A DNA stretch of 64,000 nucleotides. Origin: NVTR01 sp036480115. GTDB lineage: Bacteria > Pseudomonadota > Alphaproteobacteria > Rhodobacterales > Rhodobacteraceae. Below, in pieces: positions 52,398-62,024 of the stretch. The stretch's first letter is position 1. Each line of letters begins with the position of its first letter. Made by a program: the position numbers and the translations under genes. The DNA lies in contig CBDDAE010000001.1 of assembly GCA_965224795.1 (NCBI GenBank), forward strand, positions 930,001 to 994,000, given 5' to 3'. The notes below the pieces were generated by a model. That model searched no databases and was not told the origin of the DNA. It saw nothing but the letters and a program-made list of their open reading frames with translations.

Positions 52398-53642
52398 TCA
52401 TCCATCGTCGTTGGAAAAGTCGGGCAACGCTACTGGCTGCAAACCGCTAGCGTTCTGGTTGTCACCCTGCCCGTTCATTGAAAACGCCGCCTTGCGGATC
52501 AGTGAATTTCGCTCTGGCTGGCCGGGGGCAAAAACCGCGTCGGCGCCATTGTCAATTGCATCTAGGCCCATTTCATACCAGGCCAGTGCCAGATCCGGCC
52601 GTTCAGTGGTGCCATAACCTAGCCCCAAATGGTGGCCAATCACTTCGCCGTAGGGTTTTTCCCCCAGCACTGAAAGTAACAGCGCCGATCCGATTGCGAC
52701 GTCCAGATCGTCTGTACGATATCCCACTGACAAGCATATCCGTGCGGTGCCAGATAATTGGGCTGGGGACATTCCAGTGCGCAATACAAATCCGCTGACA
52801 TCCTGCATTACTGCATCCATAGGGGTAAGCGAAAGGGCAGTTACATATTCACGCATTGCAGGGCCAAATGTTTCGCACTGAGCAGCGATCTGCTGCGGTG
52901 TGAAACCCTGCACTTTTCGGGCCAGATCCTCGCCCTGAGCAATTGCATATGTGCGTGCCAGACAAAGCTGTTCGTTCAGCGTGAAAACCGGATCGACCAT
53001 CGACACTTCAGTGGTGAAGCCGCCGTTGCTGCTGGTCAGAAGGCTAACCTTGTTGCATTGAGATGCCAGCGAAACCGCACCGTTGCCGCCAAAGAAATCC
53101 GGCAAGGCGGTATCTGCCTCAGGTTCAGTTTGCAGTACTGTTACTTGGTTGTTGGCCGGCGCTACTGTTGTATCCACTCCGGTCAATTCGTTCCGATAAG
53201 CCGTCAACAGGCCGCGGGGACCGTTCGGACTTGACGCCAACAATTGCGCCGTTGCGGCACCCCCGATAATCGCACGCTCATACGAATTGACTAGAAAGTC
53301 TCTTTCAATAACTGTCAACTGGCCGGTGACAGGGAAACCCATATGGGCCTGGTAGCCTGACATCGCCACCCGGGATTTACGCCCAAGCTGTCCATCAACC
53401 ACTCCCGCCGGAAATCCGAAGTAATTCAACGATGTTTGGATTTGCTGGCCCTGGACCGTGCTGGGCAGCCGAGAACGCTGCACTTGGCGGCGGTTTTGCC
53501 GATTGTTACGCTGGAGTTCGCTGCCAATGATTCCACCGATAATCAGACCCGGCAATAAACCGTGATTGTTTGCTGCGGCCGGTAGTGGCCCCAATACCAG
53601 ACTAAGAACAATGCCAGCCATCAGGTTTTGTTTAATAGTCAT
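52398..53642 (-). CDS. Exported peptidoglycan-binding-domain protein
   Basis: This 414-residue protein has a signal peptide (MAGIVLSLVLGPLPAAA) and a glycine-rich stretch (LLPGLIIGGIIGSELQR). A PG_binding_1 domain lies at about 65-115 (IQTSLNYFGFPAGVVDGQLGRKSRVAMSGYQ). The rest, with LARTYAIAQGEDLARK and helical repeats such as GHHLGLGYGTTERPDLALAWY, resembles Sel1-like or TPR-like structure but was not identified. It is probably periplasmic and associated with the cell wall. Confidence 0.8.
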   Translation of the reverse strand: MTIKQNLMAGIVLSLVLGPLPAAANNHGLLPGLIIGGIIGSELQRNNRQNRRQVQRSRLPSTVQGQQIQTSLNYFGFPAGVVDGQLGRKSRVAMSGYQAHMGFPVTGQLTVIERDFLVNSYERAIIGGAATAQLLASSPNGPRGLLTAYRNELTGVDTTVAPANNQVTVLQTEPEADTALPDFFGGNGAVSLASQCNKVSLLTSSNGGFTTEVSMVDPVFTLNEQLCLARTYAIAQGEDLARKVQGFTPQQIAAQCETFGPAMREYVTALSLTPMDAVMQDVSGFVLRTGMSPAQLSGTARICLSVGYRTDDLDVAIGSALLLSVLGEKPYGEVIGHHLGLGYGTTERPDLALAWYEMGLDAIDNGADAVFAPGQPERNSLIRKAAFSMNGQGDNQNASGLQPVALPDFSNDDG

Positions 53643-53748
53643 TGCGAAACTCCTAAAAATAAATATCTGTTTATTGCTACAATCATAGGCAAAAACCCAG
53701 GTGGAACAATTTATTTATTGTCGGCCAGAAATATGATCATATCAAGGC

Positions 53749-54396
53749 ATGGATAATTGGAAAATCTCCAGCGGCCAGACACCCTACGCAGCGGCAATTG
53801 AGTTTATGGAAAACCATACGCGTGATATGGCAATTGACCAGGCCAATGAACTGATATGGCTGGTGGAACACCCGCCGCTATACACTGCCGGTACTAGCGC
53901 GAAAGCACGGGATTTGATCGAACCGAACCGATTTCCGGTATTCCCGTCAAATCGCGGCGGCCAATATACCTATCATGGACCCGGCCAGCGGGTGGCCTAT
54001 ACAATGTTGAACGTCGCCAATCGGGGTCGCGATGTGCGCGCCTTTGTGCGCCAGCTGGAAGATTGGGTGATAGCAACGCTGGCTGAATTCAATGTGAAAG
54101 GTGAGCGGCGCCCGGGCCGCGTTGGGGTGTGGGTCGTCCGCCCCGAAGTGCCGCCAAACGTCGATGGATCACCGCGCGAATATAAGATTGCAGCCATTGG
54201 CATACGCCTGAAAAAGTGGATCAGCTTTCATGGCATTTCCATCAATGTTGATCCCGACCTTAGCCATTATGACGGTATAATTCCGTGCGGCATTCAGGAA
54301 CACGGCGTCACCAGTCTGGTTGATCTGGGCCTGCCGGTAACGATGGCGGATGTGGATGCGGCACTGAAGCGCAGTTTTTCAAAAGTCTTTGATTAG
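53749..54396 (+). CDS. lipB: Octanoyltransferase (lipoyl-ACP)
   Basis: This 215-residue enzyme moves octanoyl groups from ACP to lipoyl domains. NRGGQYTYHGPGQRVAYTML contains the conserved His-Gly-Pro-Gly-Q loop. KIAAIGIRLKKWISFHG carries the catalytic lysine and PCGIQEHGVTSL the catalytic cysteine. It stands alone and precedes a cytochrome c'-like gene on the same strand. Confidence 0.95.
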   Translation: MDNWKISSGQTPYAAAIEFMENHTRDMAIDQANELIWLVEHPPLYTAGTSAKARDLIEPNRFPVFPSNRGGQYTYHGPGQRVAYTMLNVANRGRDVRAFVRQLEDWVIATLAEFNVKGERRPGRVGVWVVRPEVPPNVDGSPREYKIAAIGIRLKKWISFHGISINVDPDLSHYDGIIPCGIQEHGVTSLVDLGLPVTMADVDAALKRSFSKVFD

Positions 54397-54456
54397 TCCT
54401 GCTAAATCTTCTAAGTCATTGCCAAGTTATCCCAATCCTAAAGCAGGTATCAGATT

Positions 54457-54930
54457 ATGAAAAAAACATGCAAGTTTTGCTGGGCGGTAAGCTTAGTGTT
54501 GGCCGGTGTTTTGGCCTATGGGGCCTACACATTCCTGATACGGGGCGATGTCACCCATGCCGAAGACGGGCGCACAGCGATTTTGCTATCGGCCGGTGAA
54601 CGCAACCACGTTTTGGGTGAAATGCGCGGCTTGCTAGAGGCCGTTCAATCCATCACCGAAGGACTGGGTGCCAATGACATGGAACTTGTTGCCAGTAGTG
54701 CCACCGCCGTTGGTATGGCGCTGGCCGGTGGCGAAAGCCCTTCCTTGATTGCCAAACTACCACTGGAATTTAAGACAAATGGTTTTGCAGCTCACGCCGC
54801 CTTTGACAGCCTGGCCGCCACCGCACGTGATAGCGGCGACAGCAATAAGGTGGTTCAGGAATTGTCGGAAATTCTAGGGGCTTGCACAGCTTGTCACGCT
54901 GGTTACCGGATCGCGTTGGAAGCAGAATAA
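54457..54930 (+). CDS. Cytochrome c'-like protein, membrane-anchored
   Basis: This 157-residue protein has one N-terminal membrane anchor or signal segment (FCWAVSLVLAGVLAYGAYTFLI) and a helical body. The single heme motif is near the C-terminus (CTACHAGYR), which is the cytochrome c' layout. The N-terminal CKFC is noteworthy, as it could be a further thiol pair. It would act in the periplasm in NO binding or electron transfer. Confidence 0.8.
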   Translation: MKKTCKFCWAVSLVLAGVLAYGAYTFLIRGDVTHAEDGRTAILLSAGERNHVLGEMRGLLEAVQSITEGLGANDMELVASSATAVGMALAGGESPSLIAKLPLEFKTNGFAAHAAFDSLAATARDSGDSNKVVQELSEILGACTACHAGYRIALEAE

Positions 54931-55055
54931 AATCAGACCAAAATCTGGATTATTTTACCAAGCTTAATGATGCGACAATTACTCTCTCGTATTTAGGGGA
55001 TGAACCGGTAGTATTCAGCCAACATTTCTGGTGACCTAAAACAGGATTCTTGTAG

Positions 55056-55532
55056 ATGAAAACACTAGTAACATTAACTTTTGCATCGTTTCTAACTCTG
55101 ACCACCCCGGTGCTTGCAACTGGCGACATTGCCGCCGGTGAAAAAGCCTTTAAAAAATGCAAGGCCTGCCACACCATTACAAATGGCGATGAGGTTATTT
55201 TTAAGGGCGGCAAAACCGGTCCCAACCTGTATGGCATTGTTGGTCGCGCAGCGGGTAGTGAAGATTTCAAATACTCCAAGTCAATGCTGGCAGCCGGGGA
55301 AACCGGGTTAATCTGGGATGAAGAAGCAATTGCAAGTTACATTGCGGACCCCAGCGCATACCTGAAAGAAATCACAGGCGATTCCAAAGCCAAATCAAAA
55401 ATGACGTTCAAGGCCAAGAAAAACACCGAGGATCTGGCCGCATATCTGGCCAGTGTTTCGCCTGAAATGGCCGAAACTGGCGGGGAAACCACAGATTCAA
55501 CTGAAACAACCGACGAAAACAACGATTCCTAA
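55056..55532 (+). CDS. Class I cytochrome c (c550-like)
   Basis: This 158-residue protein has a signal peptide (MKTLVTLTFASFLTLTTPVLA). It has one heme motif CKACHT at about 34-39, the conserved GPNLYGIVGRAAG region and a C-terminal axial methionine region (KSKMTFKAKKNTEDLAAYL). The C-terminus is an acidic Glu/Thr-rich tail. It precedes ctaD on the same strand and probably donates electrons to the oxidase. Confidence 0.92.
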   Translation: MKTLVTLTFASFLTLTTPVLATGDIAAGEKAFKKCKACHTITNGDEVIFKGGKTGPNLYGIVGRAAGSEDFKYSKSMLAAGETGLIWDEEAIASYIADPSAYLKEITGDSKAKSKMTFKAKKNTEDLAAYLASVSPEMAETGGETTDSTETTDENNDS

Positions 55533-55637
55533 CCCCTGCGGCATATGGGGCGGTTGAGCCGCCGCTTTTGTTCAGCTAAACGAAGCAGGAATGATTGGCA
55601 GGCGCGCTTGCCCAATACGCTTCAGGAGAGATCACAG

Positions 55638-57314
55638 ATGGCCGACGCAGCCACCCACACCGAAGAACACCACGACGAGCGCAGCTTTTTCACGCGCTGG
55701 TTCATGTCCACCAACCACAAAGACATCGGCATCCTGTATATCTTTACAGCGGCGTTTGTTGGCTTCATTTCGATCTGTTTCACCGTCTACATGCGGATGG
55801 AACTTATGGAACCCGGCGTTCAATATATGTGCCTGGAAGGCGCGCGTATGTTTGCTGCCGGTGTTGGTGATGAATGTACGCCAAACGGCCACCTTTGGAA
55901 CGTGATGATCACTTATCATGGCATCCTGATGATGTTCTTTGTGGTGATCCCGGCGCTGTTTGGCGGCTTTGGTAACTACTTTATGCCGTTACATATTGGC
56001 GCGCCTGACATGGCGTTCCCGCGGATGAACAACCTGTCCTACTGGATGTATGTTGCGGGTACGACCCTTGGCGTGGCATCCCTGCTTGCCCCCGGCGGTA
56101 ATGATCAACTGGGTTCCGGCGTTGGCTGGGTACTTTATCCCCCCCTGTCCACCACCGAGGGCGGCATGTCCATGGACCTTGCTATCTTTGCCGTACACCT
56201 GTCCGGTGCGTCGTCCATCCTTGGCGCCATCAATATGATCACCACTTTCCTGAACATGCGTGCCCCCGGCATGACCCTGTTCAAAGTGCCGCTGTTTGCT
56301 TGGTCGATCTTCGTCACCGCCTGGCTGATCTTACTGTCCCTGCCGGTTCTGGCGGGCGCGATCACCATGCTGCTGACCGACCGAAACTTTGGCACCACGT
56401 TCTTTGATCCCGCCGGTGGTGGGGATCCAATATTATACCAACACATCCTGTGGTTCTTTGGCCACCCCGAAGTGTACATCATCATCATGCCGGGCTTTGG
56501 CATCATCAGCCACGTCATCGCGACCTTCAGCAAAAAGCCCCTGTTCGGCTACCTGCCAATGGTCTGGGCGCTGATCGCCATTGGTGGTTTGGGTTTTGTT
56601 GTCTGGGCGCACCACATGTACACGGTTGGCCTAAGCCTGACCCAGCAAAGCTATTTCATGCTGGCCACGATGGTCATTGCGGTGCCCACGGGGGTCAAAG
56701 TGTTCAGCTGGATCGCCACCATGTGGGGTGGTTCGGTTGAATTTAAAACACCCATGCTCTGGGCATTTGGCTTTTTGTTCCTGTTCACCGTTGGCGGCGT
56801 GACCGGCATCGTGCTGGCGCAAGCTGGCATCGACCGGGCCTACCATGACACCTACTATGTTGTGGCCCACTTCCATTATGTGATGTCGCTTGGCGCCGTG
56901 TTTTGCATCTTCGCCGGCATCTATTACTGGATCGGTAAAATGTCTGGCCGCCAGTACCCAGAATGGGCCGGCAAACTGCATTTCTGGATGATGTTCATCG
57001 GTGCAAACGTGACCTTCTTCCCACAGCACTTTTTGGGCCGTCAGGGCATGCCACGTCGCTACATCGATTACCCGGAAGCGTTTGCTTATTGGAACTGGGT
57101 ATCATCCTGGGGCGCGTTCCTGTCTTTTGCATCGTTCCTGTTTTTCATCGGCGTAATGTTTTACACCCTGCGCTACGGTAAAAAGATCACCGAGGATAAC
57201 TACTGGGGCGTCGGTGCCGACACGCTGGAATGGACACTGCCAAGCCCACCACCAGAGCACACATTTGAAATCCTTCCCAAACAGTCTGACTGGGATCACG
57301 GCTCCAGCCATTAA
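55638..57314 (+). CDS. ctaD: Cytochrome c oxidase subunit I (aa3 type)
   Basis: This 558-residue twelve-helix subunit carries heme a, heme a3 and CuB. YHGILMMFFVVIPALFGGFGNY holds the heme a ligand, HPEVYIIIMPGFGIISH the CuB histidine and cross-linked tyrosine, and HHMYTVG and AHFHYVMS further ligands. The ATG has an AGGAGAG site; an ATG 31 codons upstream belongs to a longer frame. Subunits II and III are not in the window, so ctaD is on its own here, as in many roseobacters. Confidence 0.97.
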   Translation: MADAATHTEEHHDERSFFTRWFMSTNHKDIGILYIFTAAFVGFISICFTVYMRMELMEPGVQYMCLEGARMFAAGVGDECTPNGHLWNVMITYHGILMMFFVVIPALFGGFGNYFMPLHIGAPDMAFPRMNNLSYWMYVAGTTLGVASLLAPGGNDQLGSGVGWVLYPPLSTTEGGMSMDLAIFAVHLSGASSILGAINMITTFLNMRAPGMTLFKVPLFAWSIFVTAWLILLSLPVLAGAITMLLTDRNFGTTFFDPAGGGDPILYQHILWFFGHPEVYIIIMPGFGIISHVIATFSKKPLFGYLPMVWALIAIGGLGFVVWAHHMYTVGLSLTQQSYFMLATMVIAVPTGVKVFSWIATMWGGSVEFKTPMLWAFGFLFLFTVGGVTGIVLAQAGIDRAYHDTYYVVAHFHYVMSLGAVFCIFAGIYYWIGKMSGRQYPEWAGKLHFWMMFIGANVTFFPQHFLGRQGMPRRYIDYPEAFAYWNWVSSWGAFLSFASFLFFIGVMFYTLRYGKKITEDNYWGVGADTLEWTLPSPPPEHTFEILPKQSDWDHGSSH

Positions 57315-57326
57315 CGGAACATTTCC

Positions 57327-57851
57327 ATGCCCGTAGAATGGGATGACAATACGAATGGGGCCCCGGCAAACACCGGGGCCTTTTCATATTCCAACGGCGA
57401 CGATCCGGCACTGCAGGTGACTTTGTGGCCGTACCGATCCCTACCACCCAAGGGTTTTGTCTGGTTCATCGCCATCACCTTTGTAATGTTCATGTTCCCG
57501 CTTCTGGCATTGCTTGGCACCACCGCACTTTGGGGGTTGTTGCCATTCCTGATGGGTGCGTTGGCATTGGTGTGGTATTTCTTGCGCCGGAACACAGCGG
57601 ACGGCCAGTTGCAAGAGATCCTGACGCTTTGGCACGACCATATAGACCTAACCCGCCACAACCCTCGTAAGCCCGATCAAAACTGGCACGCCAACCCACA
57701 TTGGGTTCGGATCAAACTGCAACCCGAAGGCGGCCCTGTGGAAAACTACATCACCCTGCGCGGCAATGAACGCACGGTTGAGATTGGTGCGTTTCTTAGC
57801 CCGAAAGAGCGGGGTGAGCTTTATAGCACGCTGAGCAGATGGGTTGGGTAG
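57327..57851 (+). CDS. DUF2244 integral membrane protein
   Basis: This 174-residue protein has two adjacent membrane helices (GFVWFIAITFVMFMFPLLAL and TTALWGLLPFLMGALALVWYFL) and a soluble C-terminal half (WHANPHWVRIKLQPEGGPVENYITLRGN). This layout matches DUF2244, which is often encoded beside cytochrome oxidase genes. It starts 12 bases after ctaD, so it is probably co-transcribed and may be linked to oxidase assembly. The function is not established. Confidence 0.88.
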   Translation: MPVEWDDNTNGAPANTGAFSYSNGDDPALQVTLWPYRSLPPKGFVWFIAITFVMFMFPLLALLGTTALWGLLPFLMGALALVWYFLRRNTADGQLQEILTLWHDHIDLTRHNPRKPDQNWHANPHWVRIKLQPEGGPVENYITLRGNERTVEIGAFLSPKERGELYSTLSRWVG

Positions 57852-58182
57852 ATTTCTGGGTTGCAAAAAGCGGGGCAAAGCTGCCTTGGGGCGATTAACT
57901 AACAACTCCGCTGAATCAATTTTCGTAATTGGACTCTAAGTCGCCGACCACACAATCTGGTTTTGGTCGAGTCGCCAAAAATTAATGCAACCTATCAAAT
58001 CACTGGGCGCAACGCCCTGCGCGCCTGCGATTATCCGATTGTTAACTTAGTTTGATAAATTCAGCGTCCAGCACGCGACAGCAGATAAAAAATTAAGCTC
58101 TTACTAATTGCGCCAAAATACCCGTTTCTTTTGTTTAAACTCTTCAAAATCAGGGGTAAAACTTGGTTAAAGTCTTTAAAAT
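57852..58182. other. Intergenic region without a gene
   Basis: No supported coding frame lies between the DUF2244 and YqeY-like genes. The left part has no clear structure. The right end holds the YqeY transcript hairpin (listed separately). The interval is AT-richer than its neighbours. Confidence 0.6.
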
Positions 58183-58189
58183 TTACCCC
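58153..58189 (-). terminator. Putative terminator of the YqeY-like gene
   Basis: GGGGTAAA and TTTACCCC form an 8-bp stem that includes the stop codon of the YqeY-like gene and is followed on the minus strand by TGATTTTG. The loop is long (about 21 bases), so strength is uncertain. Confidence 0.45.
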
Positions 58190-58641
58190 AAAATCCCTTT
58201 AATCCGGGCCCCGACAGAACCAAAATCTATCTGCCCGGTATATTTACTTTTCAACGTGCCCATGACTTTCCCCATGTCGCGAATACTGTCAGCACCCACT
58301 TCGGAGATAGCGGCTTGTATCGCCGCTTCGGTCTCTTTTTCGTTCAACTGTCGAGGTAAAAAATCTTCGATCACCTTGATCTCTGCAAGCTCTTTTTCAG
58401 CCAGCTCAAGGCGTCCGCCTTCTTCATAGGCACGCGCGCTTTCCTGACGCTGTTTAACCATTTTCCCTAAAATTCCAAGGACTTCCGCATCCCCCACTTC
58501 GGCGTCGCCGCTAGTTGCCCTAAGCGCAATATCGCGGTCCTTTATGGCGGCATTGATCAATCGCAATGTCGATCTACGGTCCGGATCCTGGGCCTTCATG
58601 GCCTCTTTTAATGAGTCATTCACACGTGAGCGTAAGTCCAT
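58183..58641 (-). CDS. GatB/YqeY domain protein
   Basis: This 152-residue protein carries the YqeY domain. MDLRSRVNDSLKEAMKAQDP, STLRLINAAIKDRDIALRA, VLGILGKMVKQRQESARAYE and the tail MGKVMGTLKSKYTGQIDFGSVGARIKGIL are typical. The domain resembles the tRNA-binding tail of GatB; the role of the free protein is uncertain. The ATG used (MDLRSR) is eight codons inside the longest frame. It is divergent from carA. Confidence 0.92.
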   Translation of the reverse strand: MDLRSRVNDSLKEAMKAQDPDRRSTLRLINAAIKDRDIALRATSGDAEVGDAEVLGILGKMVKQRQESARAYEEGGRLELAEKELAEIKVIEDFLPRQLNEKETEAAIQAAISEVGADSIRDMGKVMGTLKSKYTGQIDFGSVGARIKGILG

Positions 58642-58765
58642 CGGCAGTCCTATCCCCAAAAGCATTCCGAAGCCCTAATAATACCCCGTCAAATATAACG
58701 TGGCAACAGTCGATTTTTTTGATAACATGCTGTTTTAATTGCAAAAGTTAAAATCGTTGCTGCCC

Positions 58766-58794
58766 TTGACCCTTGGGCATGCTTTCCTTATTTT
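58766..58794 (+). promoter_or_regulatory. Putative promoter of carA
   Basis: TTGACC (58766-58771) and TATTTT (58789-58794) are spaced by 17 bases, leaving a leader of about 25 bases before the carA ATG. Confidence 0.55.
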
Positions 58795-58824
58795 CCCAGC
58801 AATTTTGTGCGTGGGATTCGAAAT

Positions 58825-59997
58825 ATGTCAAAAATTCTCGACGATACGCCGACCGCTTGCCTTGCATTGGCCGATGGCACAATTTTCTACGGCAAAGGCT
58901 TTGGTGCTACCGGGCAAACCGTAGCAGAACTTTGTTTTAACACCGCCATGACGGGCTACCAGGAAATCATGACTGATCCATCTTATGCCGGTCAGGTCGT
59001 AACCTTTACATTCCCCCATATTGGTAACGTAGGCACCAATCCTGAAGATGATGAAACCGCCCTGCCCGTAGCCGAAGGCATGGTGGTTAAATGGCTGCCA
59101 ACCGATCCTTCCAATTGGCGCGCGGCTCAACCCTTGATGCAATGGCTGACCAAACAGGGCCGAATTGGCATTGGTGGTATAGACACCCGCCGCCTAACCC
59201 GGGCCATTCGCAAACAAGGCGCGCCCCATGCTGCCCTAGCCCATGATCCAAATGGTAACTTTGACATTGAAGCATTGGTGGCCAAAGCCCGGGCTTTTCC
59301 TGGGTTAGAGGGATTGGATCTAGCCAAAGACGTAACTTGCGCACAAGTATACAATTGGAATGAAACCCGTTGGGCTTGGCCTGATGGCTACAAGAAACGC
59401 ACCGTATCAGGGCCCAAAGTTGTAGCTGTCGACTACGGAGCCAAACGCAACATCTTGCGCTGCCTGAATTCGGCCGGATGTGATGTTACAGTGGTTCCAG
59501 CCACGGCCACGGCAGAAGAAATCTTGGCCCATAATCCAAAAGGCATCTTCCTGTCCAATGGCCCCGGCGATCCGGTGGCCACTGGCCAATATGCTGTTCC
59601 AACTATTCAAACATTATTGAAGGAAAATAACCTACCGATTTTCGGGATTTGTTTGGGGCATCAAATGCTGGCCCTCGCACTTGGGGCTAAAACCGTCAAA
59701 ATGAACCACGGCCACCACGGTGCAAACCACCCCGTCAAAGACAATGAAACTGGCAAAGTGGAAATTACTTCTATGAACCACGGATTTGCCGTGGACAGCC
59801 AGTCTTTACCCAAGGGCGTGAAAGAAACCCATGTCAGCCTATTTGACGGTTCAAACTGCGGAATTCGGGTTATTGATCGGCCAGTTTTTTCGGTTCAATA
59901 CCACCCAGAGGCATCTCCGGGGCCACAGGACAGCAATTATCTTTTTGACCGTTTCATGGAAGCTGTTGAAAAGCAGCCTGAAATCCTGTGCGGTTAA
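58825..59997 (+). CDS. carA: Carbamoyl-phosphate synthase small subunit
   Basis: This 390-residue glutamine amidotransferase subunit supplies ammonia for carbamoyl phosphate (pyrimidine and arginine synthesis). Its N-terminal part has CLALADGTIFYGKGFGA. The class I GATase domain has GICLGHQMLALALGAKT (nucleophile Cys), followed by a catalytic His and Glu in QYHPEASPGPQD. carB is not in the window. The first ATG upstream gives six extra residues; the chosen ATG lies in a better position after the promoter. Confidence 0.96.
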   Translation: MSKILDDTPTACLALADGTIFYGKGFGATGQTVAELCFNTAMTGYQEIMTDPSYAGQVVTFTFPHIGNVGTNPEDDETALPVAEGMVVKWLPTDPSNWRAAQPLMQWLTKQGRIGIGGIDTRRLTRAIRKQGAPHAALAHDPNGNFDIEALVAKARAFPGLEGLDLAKDVTCAQVYNWNETRWAWPDGYKKRTVSGPKVVAVDYGAKRNILRCLNSAGCDVTVVPATATAEEILAHNPKGIFLSNGPGDPVATGQYAVPTIQTLLKENNLPIFGICLGHQMLALALGAKTVKMNHGHHGANHPVKDNETGKVEITSMNHGFAVDSQSLPKGVKETHVSLFDGSNCGIRVIDRPVFSVQYHPEASPGPQDSNYLFDRFMEAVEKQPEILCG

Positions 59998-60020
59998 CAT
60001 TGCTTTAACCAAGGCATCCG

Positions 60021-62024
60021 ATGGTGAAAGCAGTTAATAAACGGCTGTTTACCTGTATGAATATTTTCAGTTCTCCCCTACCCGATCCGACTCCTTCATT
60101 AGAACCACTGCTATTAACCAAACCAATCCTTAGATCTGGCAGGTTACCCATTGGTCAAATACTGGTGGATATCGGCGAATTGTCACCCGGTAATCTGGTA
60201 AAAGCTATTGCCATCCACCGGCGCGAAGATGTGCGTTTTGACGAAATTCTATTGGCCCATAACATGGTTTCAGAAGGTGGTATATGTCGTGGCCTCGCAA
60301 TTCAATATGGTTGTGATTTAGTGGACCTGACGGACGATGCGCCAGACAGTCGCCTGTTGGATAAAATCGATCCCGCTTTTTGTTTGCGCTATGGCATTAT
60401 CCCGTGGAAACGGGTTGGCGCTATGACACTAATAGCCACGGCTTATCCCGGGGATTTTTCCAAACTTGATCCCCTGCTAAATCCAAAAATTGGCAGTACG
60501 ATGATGGTCATTGCGCCGGAAAGCCAAATTCAGCTGATCTTGACCAACATGCGCCACGAAACCTTGGTAAAACAGGCTGAAACACGCGTCGTGCCAACCG
60601 AAAGCTGTCGAAACTGGAACCGCGGGTTTGCCACCCGGTATGCCCTGGCGTTGCTGTTTACATTGGCTTCTAGTGTCTTGGTTTTTCCAATTCTGACACT
60701 ACTTGCATTAACACTTTTGGCCACCATATCCCTTATTCTAAACACCGGCCTGAAGGTTGCTGCGACCTGGGCGATCATGCGATCCAATCAAAATTCGGCA
60801 ATTCAGTTCGTAACCCGCCGTGGCCTTCCTGCCCTGACGCGTCTGCCCAGAATTTCCATTCTGGTGCCCCTATACCAGGAATCCCAGATCGCTGCCCGGT
60901 TAGTGCAGCGTTTAAACCGGTTGTCTTACCCACGGGAACTCTTGGATATTCACCTAATTGTCGAACAAAACGATACCATCACCCAGACAGCGCTAGCGAC
61001 TGCCAACCTGCCCCGTTGGATGCACCAAATAACTGTGCCGGAAGCCGAGCTGAAAACAAAACCGCGGGCGCTAAATTTTGCCTTGAATTTTTGTCGCGGA
61101 AGCATTGTCGGCGTGTTTGATGCCGAAGATGCCCCCGAACCTGACCAGTTGTTCAAAGTGGCGCGCCAATTCAGTGAATGCGCGCCAAATGTAGCCTGCT
61201 TACAGGGGGTTTTGGACTTTTATAATCCACGGGAAAACTGGCTATCACGTTGTTTTACAATAGAATATGCAACGTGGTTTCGCATTGTTTTACCTGGGTT
61301 GGAAAGGCTTAGCTTGGTCATGCCTTTGGGGGGAACAACTATATTCTTCCGCCGAAATGCATTGGAAGACGTTGGTGCCTGGGACGCCCATAACGTAACC
61401 GAAGACGCTGACCTTGGAATTCGTTTGGCCAGACGCGGATACAAAACTGAACTTATCGCAACCCGGACCGAGGAAGAGGCTAACTGTAAATTCTGGCCCT
61501 GGATCCGACAACGATCCCGCTGGCTGAAAGGCTATGCCATTACTTGGATTGTGCATATGCGAAACCCCAGGCAATTGTTAAAGGAATTGGGTACGTGGCG
61601 TTTTTTTGGTATGCAGATATTGTTTCTAGGTACCCTGTCACAGTTTTTATTGGCCCCGGTTCTTTGGACATTTTGGGCTTTGCCATTGGGAATTTATCAC
61701 CCGTTGCAATCTATCCTGTCGCCGACCGTGTTTTATCTATTAACCGCACTGTTTTTCATATCGGAAATAGTGACTTGGGCCGTTGGATTATTCGCCCTTG
61801 CCCCGTCAAAGCACCGCAGACTTTGGTACTGGGTGCCGACTTTACATCTTTATTTTCCACTGGCCACCATAGCGGCCTATAAAGGTATTTGGGAACTGGT
61901 TTCAAAACCGTTTTATTGGGATAAAACCACCCATGGCCAATTAGAACCGCGTACTGATGACCCAGATATCAGTTTGCAAGTATCCCTTAATGCTAGTCTG
62001 ACTCCCGCTCGGCCTCTAGTCTAA
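60021..62024 (+). CDS. MshEN-domain glycosyltransferase family 2 membrane protein
   Basis: This 667-residue protein begins with a GspE-N/MshEN-like domain (about 40-160: GRLPIGQILVDIGELSPGNL, then FDEILLAHNMVSEGG and CDLVDLTD). Membrane helices follow at about 215-255. The GT2 catalytic domain runs from ISILVPLYQE (about 277) with DAEDAPEP near 365, EDADLGIRL near 461 and the QRSRWLKG acceptor motif near 497, followed by four or five further helices. It probably synthesises a polysaccharide at the inner membrane, possibly controlled by c-di-GMP through the MshEN domain. It ends inside the convergent GntR gene's 3' end. Confidence 0.82.
   Translation: MVKAVNKRLFTCMNIFSSPLPDPTPSLEPLLLTKPILRSGRLPIGQILVDIGELSPGNLVKAIAIHRREDVRFDEILLAHNMVSEGGICRGLAIQYGCDLVDLTDDAPDSRLLDKIDPAFCLRYGIIPWKRVGAMTLIATAYPGDFSKLDPLLNPKIGSTMMVIAPESQIQLILTNMRHETLVKQAETRVVPTESCRNWNRGFATRYALALLFTLASSVLVFPILTLLALTLLATISLILNTGLKVAATWAIMRSNQNSAIQFVTRRGLPALTRLPRISILVPLYQESQIAARLVQRLNRLSYPRELLDIHLIVEQNDTITQTALATANLPRWMHQITVPEAELKTKPRALNFALNFCRGSIVGVFDAEDAPEPDQLFKVARQFSECAPNVACLQGVLDFYNPRENWLSRCFTIEYATWFRIVLPGLERLSLVMPLGGTTIFFRRNALEDVGAWDAHNVTEDADLGIRLARRGYKTELIATRTEEEANCKFWPWIRQRSRWLKGYAITWIVHMRNPRQLLKELGTWRFFGMQILFLGTLSQFLLAPVLWTFWALPLGIYHPLQSILSPTVFYLLTALFFISEIVTWAVGLFALAPSKHRRLWYWVPTLHLYFPLATIAAYKGIWELVSKPFYWDKTTHGQLEPRTDDPDISLQVSLNASLTPARPLV

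Noticed and set aside
54932..54955. Terminator after the cytochrome c'-like gene
   Set aside because: The stem (CAGA/TCTG) has only about four pairs, which is too weak to support, although some T residues follow.
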